From Talaromyces rugulosus (Eukaryota; Ascomycota; Eurotiomycetes; Eurotiales; Trichocomaceae): a stretch of 64,000 nucleotides of DNA. The position numbers and the translations under genes are program-made. Positions 45,480 through 56,164 of this stretch are shown here, piece by piece. The DNA lies in assembly GCF_013368755.1 (NCBI RefSeq), contig NC_049561.1, positions 2,046,001 through 2,110,000 on the forward strand, written 5' to 3'. The stretch's first letter is position 1, and every line of letters begins with the position of its first letter. The notes below the pieces were generated by a model. It was given only the letters and a program-made list of their open reading frames with translations, searched no databases and was not told where the DNA came from.

Positions 45480-45840
45480 TTCTTGCCTATTTGTAGACAG
45501 AAAAATGCCACCCACTTGGCATTTGCGCACGAGGCCGAGCTTCAGGGTATTAATCATCGCGAGGGGCAGGAGAAGAATGGTGAAATCGATGATGGTATTG
45601 GTAACCTCCAGACCCAGGCAGACGCGACCGCTGGCGAGGCAGTATTCGACGGAGCCCATGGCATCCCAGAGCATGTGGATAGGGCGGCATTGAAAGACAC
45701 TGAGGAAGATAAACACGAAGAACCAGAGAACCGAGAGCGCCATGGCGAAATATCTGTAGCACTGGAACACGACGGAGATGGCGAACAGGCTGTGGAAGAA
45801 GGCGAGGATCGAGAGTTTGATGAAGGTGATGCAGTGTAGC
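45480..45840 (-). pseudogene. Rhodopsin-like (PTH11/SAT4-type) integral membrane protein, truncated
   Basis: The minus-strand frame reads LHCITFIKLSILAFFHSLF, then the cysteine/proline-containing FLSVFQCRPIHMLWD and CLGLEVTNTIIDFTILLLP, and ends family similarity at VRKCQVGGIFL. These are helices 3-6 of the fungal seven-helix rhodopsin-like domain. Similarity stops abruptly, and the frame then runs into unrelated sequence and the telomere-like repeat. The N-terminal helices are also not found upstream. The gene is therefore a remnant broken at a rearrangement point, with its missing last helix and tail on the repeat side. Confidence 0.75.
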
Positions 45841-46694
45841 TAAGTATACAAGACGGCCAGAGGAGCGCGGCATCGGGTTATCCTGCACTACCCGACGACG
45901 TTGCGTTTTGCGGAGGAAATGTTCATGTCATGAGGTCAAATTGCAATGAGTAGACAGAAGCTGAAATATATGACAGGGAGTGAGTGGTACAACATGCCAT
46001 TGCGAGAAAAGTGGTGTTGTCGATCATAACTAAGTTCTGACAACCGGCAACTAAAGATCAAGGCCAGGCGCCGCTACGGGCACTAATTGTATGCAGGTCG
46101 GCGGGGCTGAACCAAGTGGGACGGCTAATATACGAGTATGGTACCGTACAATACCGATGTCAAAGGGGCCTATAACGGAGTCTGCAAAGAAAGACTATCC
46201 TAATTAATAGATAAGCGTCAGAGGTCCGAAGCCTCCCACAGGGCTTTCTCCTATCCCTGATCTTGTTCCTTTTCAACGCAGACCTAGTACAATGATAGAT
46301 CGACAGCCAGGGAGGAGCGATTGTTTTTGTGGATGACTTTACCGCATAGATAAATATAGATTATCTATTCTTTCCAATCTAATCTATACCAACCATCTTG
46401 TGCTAGAGACAGTAAACATGCGTTAGCTGTTAAAGATAGGATGTTGAATACTAGTCTTAAAGAAGTATCTTCAAGCCAGCCTACTAATAAACCTGCTAGC
46501 CCACGAGAGTCCGTTACGACACTGGCAGATGGGATGATGTATACTTGAAGAAATTATATATAGGCTCTAAGGAGACATGGCATATCTTAGGACATGTATC
46601 AGTAGATTAGCGGTAGTTGCCCTTTCGGTTTAGCCGCCGGGCGTTAATAAATTGTGTGTGTGTAGTATGATAATAATGGGAATATACTCGTAAT
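45841..46694. other. Intergenic: no gene found
   Basis: About 850 bp, AT-rich in its second half, with a short GT run near 46656. No recognisable coding, RNA or repeat feature. Confidence 0.5.
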
Positions 46695-47712
46695 TTATTT
46701 ACCCGGCAGATCGGACATGGGGCCTTTGTGGCCAGGGTAATCCGTGCTGCGCGCCACTTCTTCCCAATCATCAGCAGTCTGCGTCAACAATTGAATCTTC
46801 TTTCGCAGGAAGCCCAGACTGTCGCTCCCAAATGGAATGCGCAGGGGGATATTGCGGCCCTCGGCGATCCCCGTCCCTTTGGCGATCTGGATCACCTTGT
46901 CGACCAACTCCACCGCGTCCCCCGGCTCGTTCTTGTAGTTCCCCTGGCCCCGAGTGCGACAGGCGTCATTCAACGGGCGCCAGAACTCTACCCGATATGG
47001 CACGTGGTTGATATTATTCATGACCTCGGTGCTGAAGATGCCCGGTTCGATGAGCAGCGGCTTGATGCCGGGTGCCAGCCATGCCAGCTCCTTGGCTAGA
47101 CACTCCACAGCGCCTGCGCATGCATAGCGGATCGAGTTAAAAAAACGACCGATGCAGAGAGAAAACAAGGAGACTGACCTTCGAGGGCGAACTTGCTGGC
47201 GCAGTAGCCTGTCGATGCGGGCTCTCCCCAGAAGCCCGATTGCGAACTCATGTAAATGAGCCAGCCCTGACCTTGGTCCCCCTTGCCGCGGAAGTGCGGC
47301 AACGCGGCGCGGGTTAGATTCAAAGGACCATGCAGATTGGTGTCGATCGACCGCTGCAGATCCTCTTGTCTGGAGGCGTGGTCAGTGGGGGAAAAATAGG
47401 CTTGCTTGGTTCTTACGTTAGTTCTTCGACCGCGCCGCACTGAATATATCCGGCGTTATTGACCAGGACGTCGACGCCGCCGTAGATATCTACGGCCTCC
47501 TGAAATTTGGCGTTTAATTCGGCTTGGGGCGCCGTCACATCGAGCTCGAGGATGGTGGCGCCGGTATCGCGTAGATGGGCTAATCTCTCGTTGGCATTTC
47601 GTCCGGTTGCAACGACGTTGTCACCCAAAGCGCGGAGCTGGCGCACAAACAGCTCGCCGAAGCCGCTAGAACAGCCGGTGATGAACCAGGTTTGTTTCTT
47701 GGGGCTGGCCAT
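46695..47712 (-). CDS. Short-chain dehydrogenase/reductase (classical SDR)
   Basis: Exons 47712-47417, 47369-47179 and 47113-46695 join to 301 residues. Cofactor loop WFITGCSSGFGELF (TGxxxGxG) is followed by the NNAG motif in VLVNNAGYIQCGA. The catalytic Ser lies in YMSSQSGF, and the Tyr-x-x-x-Lys is YCASK in TGYCASKFALEG. PGIFSTEV is the usual loop after strand 6. It oxidises or reduces a hydroxyl/keto group with NAD(P)(H). A TATA-like sequence (ATATAAG on the minus strand, about 47770) lies some 60 bp upstream of the start. The gene is intact and divergent from the collapsed polyketide synthase, which suggests a former shared bidirectional promoter. Confidence 0.9.
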
Positions 47713-48317
47713 TGTTATGAGAGACGAATGTCGAGTTGAAGGAGAAGAAGGGAGGGTGTTGCGGGGACCAGACTTATATGCGCCGAGGGGTAAATACGTG
47801 CATGCATAGACAAAGATATAAGATATCGTACAGTATGGTACAATACAATACAATACAGTACATCCTGGTACGGTACGGCGGTAATACCCGTATGGGCCCG
47901 GAACATCATCTCCAGCGTCTCAATAGTGCCGATTCGCTGATATGCGAACGATCGACAAGGAGGAGGGATCAATAAGCAGTGGTCTACGCTGCTCGAAGGA
48001 TGATTCAATGCTACCCATAAATGCAGATAGAATAACAGACGAGCCAACCAACCGACTAACGAACTAGGTGGGGTCCTTGTCTATACGATCAAATTGCCAA
48101 GATACAGGTTCCTCGTTCGGCGCTCGCTGACGGCATATGATGAGATGGAGTGTCGTCTTCGATATAAATATAAATAGAGAGACCAGCGCCATATCGCTAT
48201 AATCCATGGGTTCTCGTTGATATTAGAAAACTTTATCTTTCATGATCGCCATCACCTGCACGTGCCTCGCTCCTTCTGCCCGCTGCTGCTGCCGCCGCTT
48301 CACCGCGTTCCGCGATC
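47713..48317. promoter_or_regulatory. Divergent promoter, SDR and polyketide synthase remnant
   Basis: 605 bp. On the SDR side is a run of CAATA/GTAC-like short repeats (47830-47880). On the polyketide synthase side an ATATAAATATAAATA element lies at about 48163-48177, some 145 bp before its ATG, as expected for a TATA region. The promoter seems better preserved than the gene that it serves. Confidence 0.5.
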
Positions 48318-49062
48318 ATGACCTCCTCCTCAGACTCTTACTCTCATGATGTCGCCGTCGTGGGCTTCTCGCTGCGCTTCCCCGAAAAGGCCACTTCCCC
48401 CCAGGCCTTCTGGGAGCTTGTGCAAGAAGGCCGTTCGTTCATGAAAGAAGTCCCCTCCAGTCGATTTAACATTAACGGTTTCTACCGTCCCGACGCCATG
48501 GTTCTCAAGGTAAATCACATTTTGTCCTCTTTTGTCCTCCACCTACTGACACGTAAATCTTCAGGACCAACTGTTTGACTATCTCACCCAATCCGACTGG
48601 CAAGCCGTGCTCGACCCTAAGCTCACCGGAACGTGGAACCTACACCACCAGCCCTCTAGCCATCTGGACTTCTTCGTCATCCTCTCCTCCCTCGGCGGCA
48701 TGATTGGCTCTCGCGGCCAATCACAATACACCGCCGTCGCGGCCTTCCAGGATGCGTTCGCGCGATACCGTCATGCTAGGGGTCAGCCATGCATCTCCCT
48801 CGACATCGGACTCGTCAAGTCTGTCGGATACGTCGCCGAGCAAGAAGATATCGCCTAGCGCTGGGTGCGCGCCGGGTTTGATACCGCGCGGCCGGCGCAT
48901 TCATTCGGCGTAGATTCTCTGGTGGCGTGGAGTTGCGTTTCTGGTTTGCACGTGAGATCCAGACCGAGCTGGGGGCGTTTAATATTCTGGCGAATGTGAG
49001 CATTGAAGAGTTGGGGGTACAAGCAGCGGAGAAGAGCAAGTTCTGTGAGCATCTAGAGTAAG
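48318..49062 (+). pseudogene. Reducing polyketide synthase collapsed to its two ends
   Basis: The start matches the beginning of a ketosynthase: DVAVVGFSLRFPEKATSPQA, WELVQEGRSFMKEVP and SRFNINGFYRPD. At about 48495 it passes directly into the end of a ketoreductase domain: AMVLKDQLFDYLT across a 55-bp intron-like gap (48510-48564), then TGTWNLHH, FFVILSSLGGMIGSRGQSQY and VKSVGYVAEQ. The last part is the carrier-protein end, FGVDSLVA, shifted by one base near 48925 into VELRFWFAREIQTELGAFNI, ending at TAA 49062. A TAG at 48856-48858 also breaks the frame. Full reducing synthases have about 2,300-2,600 residues, so some 6-7 kb is missing while both termini remain. It cannot make a polyketide. 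Confidence 0.85.
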
Positions 49063-50519
49063 CCCTTAAGAAAGAGAAGAGATCAGTCTTTTACCACACC
49101 GACTACCAGTCATATACTTCTAATAAGGTTGTATATATGCGTTTTTACTTTTAATGCGTCGTCTTGCGAATCAGATAGAACCTATGATGAAATATAATAA
49201 TTTCTAAATTTATATTTGTCTGCAATATACACTAATAGTAAATAATTGATTTTTTTATTCACGCATGTAAGCCCTAAGGCGGACAATAAAGAAGCGAAGT
49301 ATAAATAAGGTTCTAGCGCTAGCCAGTTCAGGGGCTAGGGTGGCTTTTAGGCCCCGGGCTCCCGAAGGAAGACGATACTCGGTCGACGCTCCAAAGCTAG
49401 CCCTCGCTCGGCATTTCTTTAAGTCTAAATACTTTACTGAGCACTGGAGCCCCAGTCATTAGAAGTAAATAGAAATAAGGATCTTTTAAAAGGCTTAAAA
49501 AAGAGAAGCTTCTTTTCTTTTCATCAAATTATTTCTGTATGTAGCTCTTACTAGCTCTAGGACCAGGTCTATTTCGTGACACAGGACCTGTTGACTAGCT
49601 ATAAGAGTTGTATAGAACTCTGGGAGATCACTTGTTTCTTTTTTTCTTTCTCTATCGAATTCTTCCCTGTGTGTCAGGGGTGACGCATCACGTGAGAAAG
49701 TGTGAAAGCGGCGATGGACTTAGGCCGTGGCTGTCCGCCGGCGCACTTAAATGTACGGTATCCGGGAACCCCAAATTTGCTGTATTGCAACTTTTGAACA
49801 TTTCAACTGATGTACTTATCAACAGTAATTCGAAAATCGCCGCATTACAGCTGATTCTACTATATAATTAATTTATTCAATTAATACTGTGCAAAAAGAA
49901 TAGAGAATTCTCGGCATATTTTCTCAGCATGTTAGCTGCTACCAAAAAGCCTTTGGCTAGTCTTATTATCTAACACGACCCTATAAGGTCTGACTAGAGA
50001 CTGTCCGCCTAAGGTAAGTGGTTTAATTTTACACAATATTCTTACGGAAACTCTTCAACTCACTTTCCTTCAGTCTTATTAGGTCCCTATTATAGGTAGG
50101 TGGCTTATCGCAGTGGATTTTATAGAACAAAGGAAGAGAGATCTCAGCCACCACATAGCGGATTCGAAAACAACATTGAAACCCAAGCTCATATTCTCCC
50201 AGCATGTTAGCTGATAACCAGTAGATTAGTCCTTACTATCCAATATATTTAACCAATCAAACAAATACAAAACAAAGAAGCTTTAGAACATTTCATCATA
50301 AAACATCGAATCCATTATGGTCGGTGCAAAATAAAGGAGTTCAATGTTTCAGAGTATTCAAATTATACAAAAAACCCATCCCAAGTAACATAAAGCAAAG
50401 GGGATCCCCAAAATGTTTCAACTAATGTTTATAGATAAATAACCTGTATATCATCCTGTCTATTTCTCTAGATACACACCCAACAACACTCCAGTGCTAA
50501 CGGATTAGTTGATATCAAC
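49063..50519. other. Intergenic: repeat-like debris
   Basis: 1.46 kb, AT-rich, without a gene. A GC-rich patch lies at about 49.31-49.41 kb. Two diverged copies of a short block (49925 and 50200) share 14 identical bases. The composition suggests transposon remnants, but no terminal repeats or transposase are recognisable. Confidence 0.5.
49925..50213. repeat. Pair of diverged direct repeats
   Basis: CAGCATGTTAGCTG occurs at 49925-49938 and 50200-50213, 275 bp apart, with partly similar flanks on both sides (TATTTTCT / TATTCTCC before; AGTCTTATTATC / AGTCCTTACTATC after). They may be ends of an old element or a local duplication. Confidence 0.5.
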
Positions 50520-51968
50520 ATGGACAACAAAATGAACCTTCTCAAGTTTCCCACTGAAATTCTCATATTATGCTTCGAGCCCCTTGACGACATTTCTGAT
50601 CTCACTACCTCCAGACTCGTGTGCCGACAACTAGGCGCTATCTGCGGGGGAATGCTATGGCGGAATATCAATGTGCGTCTGTCAACAAAGTCACTCAAGC
50701 GGCTGCAATACATCTCCGAAAACCCTGAATTCGCGAGGTCAGTTAGAGCGCTGACATTCGACGTGGGCCTTTACCACACAGACTGTGCCACAAATCTAAG
50801 TTCATATTCGATAAAGTGTATTAATGAAGTGGATTACGCATTGCAAGAAGCCGAGCAAGAGTGGGAGCGGGATAAGACCATGCCCGAAGAGCAACTAGAT
50901 GCTTTTGTGCTCAACGGCACACAATTGAGTACTAACTGGCGACAAACGGCGCACTTTGGGGAAACCAAAACCTTGATGCAAGCTTTTCAGCACAAGTATC
51001 GCGAGCTAGCCGATGACCAAGCGCTTGCACTCCAGGAATGCACAGACATTTCCAAGTTTGCAAATATCTTGCGGTCATTCACAAATGTACGACGTGTCAA
51101 GATTACGGACAAGCCAATAAAAACCAAATGGAAATTCAAGGGAAAGGATTCAATTCTAAACGGGGAGATAGGTAAAGCTATCCGTAGTCTACGCCAGGAC
51201 ACCCTCGAATATTGGGAAAGCGAGTTGCATCGGTACATGGATTCTCTGGTCTTCAACACAGACACCTCAACCCTGACAGATATAATGGGGGACGTTATTG
51301 CGTCGGCATGCTTGAGCACGGGAAAATGGATAGAATACCGGGGACAGTCGCCACCGCATTCGCCGGTGACGGTTCTTGGGGATATCTTTACTGCTTTGGC
51401 AGAATTGTCAAGCTTCCCCACCAGCCTGGAAGTCGACATCAGGCGGTATGCATACGTTAATATTTATAAAATGACCGACAAACAGCTGGAATACGCCAGA
51501 TATCTCCCGCAAAATGCAAAGTCTATCCATGTCTTAATGACGCATACTGAGAATCCAGTCGAGCTTAAGCTTGTTCCTTTTATGCTCAAGGATTGGGAGC
51601 AGATGAGAAAGCTTATCACAGCCCTGGGTGAGAGTAGTTCAAAATTGGAGGATCTGGAGGTCCGTATTGACGGCTATCTGAAGTTAAAAGGGGGTACTCC
51701 GTTTCCAGCGGACAGCAAGTCCTTTAATATCAGATGGGAGAAACTCGAGTCTCTGTGTCTGGAGGGAGTCCCGTTCCTAAAAACCAAATTCGAGCACATG
51801 GTGAAACATTTGCCTGTAAGTTTGAAAAAACTGGATCTGAATAAGGTATTTCTCAGTTCCGGATCATGGGCTCATGCCACTGACGGTGTGATCCATACCG
51901 GCGTCCGGAAACCGCCAACGTTCCTTGAAACCCCGGAGGATAAAAACCCCTGCGATGAGTACTTCTAG
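50520..51968 (+). CDS. F-box-like protein, 482 aa
   Basis: A single-exon frame. The N-terminus KFPTEILILCFEPLDDISDL, then TSRLVCRQLGAICGGMLWRN, has the F-box pattern: hydrophobic LP-x-EIL start, DL-x-x-x-RLVCR middle and closing W. Fungal F-box proteins often bind Skp1 and recruit substrates to SCF ubiquitin ligases. The rest is helical and poorly structured for named repeats, with a leucine-rich-like passage near the end (LEDLEVRIDGYLKLKGG, LESLCLEGVPFL). Many such genes are species-specific and lie in accessory regions, as here. Substrates are unknown. It follows the decayed cluster and is not clearly part of it. Confidence 0.8.
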   Translation: MDNKMNLLKFPTEILILCFEPLDDISDLTTSRLVCRQLGAICGGMLWRNINVRLSTKSLKRLQYISENPEFARSVRALTFDVGLYHTDCATNLSSYSIKCINEVDYALQEAEQEWERDKTMPEEQLDAFVLNGTQLSTNWRQTAHFGETKTLMQAFQHKYRELADDQALALQECTDISKFANILRSFTNVRRVKITDKPIKTKWKFKGKDSILNGEIGKAIRSLRQDTLEYWESELHRYMDSLVFNTDTSTLTDIMGDVIASACLSTGKWIEYRGQSPPHSPVTVLGDIFTALAELSSFPTSLEVDIRRYAYVNIYKMTDKQLEYARYLPQNAKSIHVLMTHTENPVELKLVPFMLKDWEQMRKLITALGESSSKLEDLEVRIDGYLKLKGGTPFPADSKSFNIRWEKLESLCLEGVPFLKTKFEHMVKHLPVSLKKLDLNKVFLSSGSWAHATDGVIHTGVRKPPTFLETPEDKNPCDEYF

Positions 51969-52412
51969 TAGCACTGATAACGTAAAAATACTGAAACTTA
52001 AATAAAAAATCTGTTAGTATAGTTTTAGCGAGATTGACAATCCCTAAGTAAATTGTATATAAAAGAGGAGGCAAAGTACGGGAGACGAAGGATAACCCTC
52101 CGAATGCGGGACGATGATGATGACGTAACGTTGTCACATGCCCGTCGTTGCATCGTCTCATTAACAACGATAGTGATTAACGGGAAAAATTTTTACCGTC
52201 AGAGTACAAGAATTACCGATATTTACAGATTTGTAATTTACAGCCACCCTACACTTGACATGTACCTTGGAAACGTTGCGTGCTTATATAATCTCACCGC
52301 CCATTTGGGATTAGTGCCTGTAGGGTAACCCCGCAATCGGCGTATGGAAAGTCCCAGTTTCTCTCAACCAAAAAAAAAAAACTCTGAGTCACATAACAGA
52401 GACAACACAGTC
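51969..52412. other. Intergenic: F-box 3' flank and dehydrogenase promoter
   Basis: 444 bp. An A-rich run (about 52369-52380) precedes the dehydrogenase start. Nothing else recognised. Confidence 0.5.
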
Positions 52413-53681
52413 ATGTCTTCAAAAAAGCGATGCGGTACAAAGCTCATTCTACTGGCCATTATGAAAGACGTGGATGGCTAACATTTCCCAGGAGTCTTAG
52501 GAGCGACTGGAACCGTGGGGACACGCTTCATTCTTCTGCTCAATGAACATCCGCTACTGGAACTGGTAGCTGTAGGAGCATCCGAGAAATCAGCTGGCAA
52601 AAAATACACCGATGCCGTGCGTTGGAAGCAGTCCTCCCCAGTGCCCGCAAACGCCGCGAATCTGGTTGTGCGACGCTGCGTACCCGCCGAATATCCAGAT
52701 TGTGATATCATCTTCTCAGGCCTTGATTCTGATGTGGCTGGCGATGTCGAAATGGCCTTTCTCAAGGCAAATTTTGCTGTTTTTTCAAATGCCAAAAACT
52801 ACCGATTGGCACCTCAGGTTCCCCTGATTGTTCCGATTGTCAACCCGGGACACATCGAGTCAATCCCAGCACAGCGTCGCCACTATCAACTAGATAAAGG
52901 CCTTCTTATATGCAATTCAAATTGTGCGGTTATCGGCCTCGTCATCCCAGCTGCAGCACTTATTCAAAAGTTTGGGGCTATCGAACAAGTAAGCATGGTG
53001 ACTATGCAGGCTATATCAGGAGCAGGCTATCCTGGCGTCAGCAGTAAGTGATCAAGTCTTTTGCCCATGTCAAGCACCAGGGGCCGGTATAGTCTGTACA
53101 CATTCACAGAGCTAACCACACCAGGCATGGATATCTTTGACAATATCGTTCCATACATCCCAGGCGAGGAACCCAAGATTTCCGCCGAAGCTCGCAAGAT
53201 TTTGGGCAGCTTGACGGCGGACCAGACTGGGTTCATCGATCAACCTCTCCGCGTGTCTGTTGCCTGTAACCGTGTGCCCGTTATTGACGGCCATACGGTG
53301 TGTGTGTCGTTACGATTCGCAAAACGACCCCCGCCAACCGTTAGCGAAGTGCGTGATGCTTTGAAAGAGTATATTCCGGAAGTTCAAACCCTAGGGTGTC
53401 CTTCTGCTCCAAAACGTGCTATTATCGTTTTGGACGAGGTCGATCGACCGCAGCCTCGCCTGGATAGGGAGTCCGAAAGAGGATTCGCGTGCAGCGTTGG
53501 GAGAATCAGGGAGGACGACAGTGGTATTTTTGACATCCAGTTCGTGGCCTTGTCACAAAACACCGTCCTCGGAGCGAGCGGTTCTTCAATTTTGTCGTAA
53601 GTTTGGCAGACCTTTCTACTACAATCCTCAGTCTAATACCCGTCTAGAGCAGAGAGTGCAATTCTAAAAGGCTACGTCTAG
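52413..53681 (+). CDS. hom2: Aspartate-semialdehyde dehydrogenase (fungal type)
   Basis: Exons 52413-52434, 52492-53043, 53125-53596 and 53648-53681 join to 359 residues. A tiny first exon precedes the NADP loop [14 protein letters not shown]. The catalytic cysteine lies in [11 protein letters not shown] (SNCxV), followed by the [12 protein letters not shown] segment and [16 protein letters not shown] with the substrate-binding His. It ends [19 protein letters not shown], like other fungal enzymes. The enzyme reduces aspartyl phosphate to the semialdehyde on the way to threonine and methionine. Filamentous fungi normally need one copy; this one is in an accessory region next to a decayed biosynthetic cluster, so it could be a paralogue serving secondary metabolism or resistance. 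That cannot be tested from one window. Confidence 0.92.
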
Positions 53682-54734
53682 CCTTAAGTCTTCATTGTGA
53701 TTATGGCTAGAGGATAAGTTTTATTCTAATGAAACTTGAAATGCAGAACTTGTACTTAGACTTTTTTTTAAACAAAGATATTCTATTTTATCGATATCAT
53801 CTCTCGCTATCCCACTGTCAATATTTATGGCCGCTTGAAAGTCTGGCCACCGCTACTACATGGGAGCAAAATGCAAAATCAACCCTTTTGATTGAGACTT
53901 GACTTCTCGTCCTAATCTCACACATGACAAACCACTTTTATGAAAAGTCTCGGTGAGAGACTAGGTATACGAGAAGGACATGTACATGGTCGATGATGGA
54001 TTTCGACATGTACTCAAACTAGTAAAGAGCCGCACACACTTCTCCATTGATTTGCACGCTCTATGCGTGAAAGTGTTTTCATTCATTTAGTTTTTAGACC
54101 ATGAACAGGGAAATTGGATGGCAATTATTGTGGGTAGAGTCAATATTCTTAATATCTAATAAAAACCAATCAAATAATATATAGCTTAAATATATTTTTA
54201 ACCTTTATAACAAGATTACAGTAATATATTTAGTTTTTAAATTTATAAGAAAGATGAGTTTTTAAAAGATAATATTCCTTCTAAGCAACTAATGATTGTT
54301 TTGGTATCCACCGATCCACCCGGAAAAACAGTTCCCCCGCCGCCTCTATTAAAACCATCCGCGCCGCTCGCTTCTTTGTGAATTTTTCTTCTTCTTTTTT
54401 TCTTCGTGCGGCGGCGCAACTCGAAAATTTATAACCCGTGTTGCCTTGACAAGTCTCTTAGTATTGTTACCAAGGTGTCAGTTGCGTCACAGAAAAAAAA
54501 TAATTGCATACTGGTCCTTACTTTATTGGTCGTGAGAGTCTCTATTTCTGGTGGCCATTTGGTTTGGGATCGGACATTCCATCTTTTTTTTTATATATTT
54601 TTGTTTAAAAATATATGTTATCGCTAGTTGAACAAATATGAATCACTCGTTAATTCTAGATTTTTGTGTCTGATCTAGTGTACTGCGTAATAATTGTAGA
54701 GCTTCCACGTCTAATTCTTCAATAATTTTGTGGG
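53682..54734. other. Convergent intergenic region, AT-rich
   Basis: 1.05 kb. 54.1-54.3 kb is nearly pure A/T; the rest carries nothing recognisable. It lies between the 3' ends of two convergent genes. Confidence 0.6.
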
Positions 54735-55931
54735 CTATTCTCCAGCCTCATCGCCAATTTTTTCCAGCTTCCCAAGATCCCTCTTCTCACCGGCCTCGCC
54801 AATCACCCTGATACGATCAACGCGGATCTTCTCGCGCTCGCCGTCACCATCGACAAAGAACACAATAAGAGACGTGACTTTTTGGAACTTGACAAATCGC
54901 AAGTCCACCTTGGCCGTGCCCGTCTTGCTGTCCCAGTCCTCGGGCGCGATTGTCGCTACCTGGACAGGCTCGTTGTCCTCTGCGTCCTCAAAGCCCAAGA
55001 TCGTCGCCCGGTTGATAAACAAACGCAATGTCCGGGGCCGCATCGGCAGCTCGTCTTCGTCCTCGCCCTCGTCCGGCGTGCTCGGCGGCAGCGATGTGAT
55101 GTGCAAACTGTGGATTTTCAGTGTCGAGTTGAAGGGAATATACAACATCAGCTGCTCGTCCGTGTCGCTCTCGACCCAGTCGGCTTCCTGACTCGACTTT
55201 TCTTTCCCCTTTCCACCTCCCAGAGAAGAAGGCTTGGACTGGTTGAACAGTACCCTCGCGCTGCCTCGCTCGCTGGCGCGGTTCAGCAGATCCAGATCCT
55301 TGACCGACACCTGATCGGTGATGTCGCCGTAGTTTCTAGGCAGAGAAGCTCCAAACCAGTCGCCAGCCGCTCCTGCACTGGCTGACTCCTCACCTCCTTC
55401 GCTTTCCATGTTGTTGGCCTCGGTGGCGAGCTTCTGGACGGCTTCGGACAGTTTTTTGGGATCGGCACCGCGAATGGTCGAGACGACGCGGCCGCGTTTG
55501 AACATGATGAACGTGGGCATCCTAAAAAAAAAAGATATTAACAATTTAACATACGCCCACAGGTATCAAGGTATTTCCGTAAGAACACACGCTGTCACGC
55601 CGTAGGCCTTTGCGATGTCCTGCTGGGAGTCGACATCGACCTTGGTGAACGTAATCTGATTCGGGCGAGACAGCTGGTTCGCCAGCTGCTCGTACATGGG
55701 CGCGATGGCTTTACATGGCCCACACCAATCTGCGTAAACTGAAGCATCGTTGTCAGCGGCGGTGTGTTTTTGTTGTTGTGCAGCGCGGGGTTTGCAGCGA
55801 CGTCATCATCCAACCCCAAAACAACAGAACCAAAGGAAAAGCAAAGGAAACTCACAGTCAGCCACGACAATAGTCGAGCTTGTGAGCAGAGAGCTAAACT
55901 GCTCTTTCGACGAGATGTGGACAAGCGACAT
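54735..55931 (-). CDS. Thioredoxin-like protein with PITH domain (TXNL1 type)
   Basis: Exons 55931-55856, 55738-55591 and 55521-54735 give 336 residues. The N-terminal thioredoxin fold has the WCGPC active site in DFYADWCGPCKAIAP and the cis-proline turn TAMPTFIMF. A linker rich in Glu, Ser and Ala follows. The C-terminal PITH (DUF1000) domain shows YIPFNSTLKIHSLHITSLP and LRLFINRATILGFEDAED. In animals and fission yeast such proteins bind the proteasome lid (Rpn11 side) and keep redox activity, in the cytosol and nucleus. All catalytic residues are present. Start chosen at MSLVHISSKEQF, the usual family beginning. Confidence 0.93.
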
Positions 55932-56164
55932 GGTGTATGGGCGTGGTGGTACTGGGACCGTTCGAGAGCTGCTGCTGGTGACTCTCGAGGGGTTGATTAT
56001 TAAGACCCTCGCCGCGCTAGTCGGTGACCTGCATTTGACATGTTTGCTTGCGGATTTTTTTTTTTGAATATTTAAATTCTAAATATATATTTGTTAGGTT
56101 ATGTATTGAATACACTAGTTTATTGCTGTTGATACATATGTGTGTGAAGACAGCATCCCAGAAT

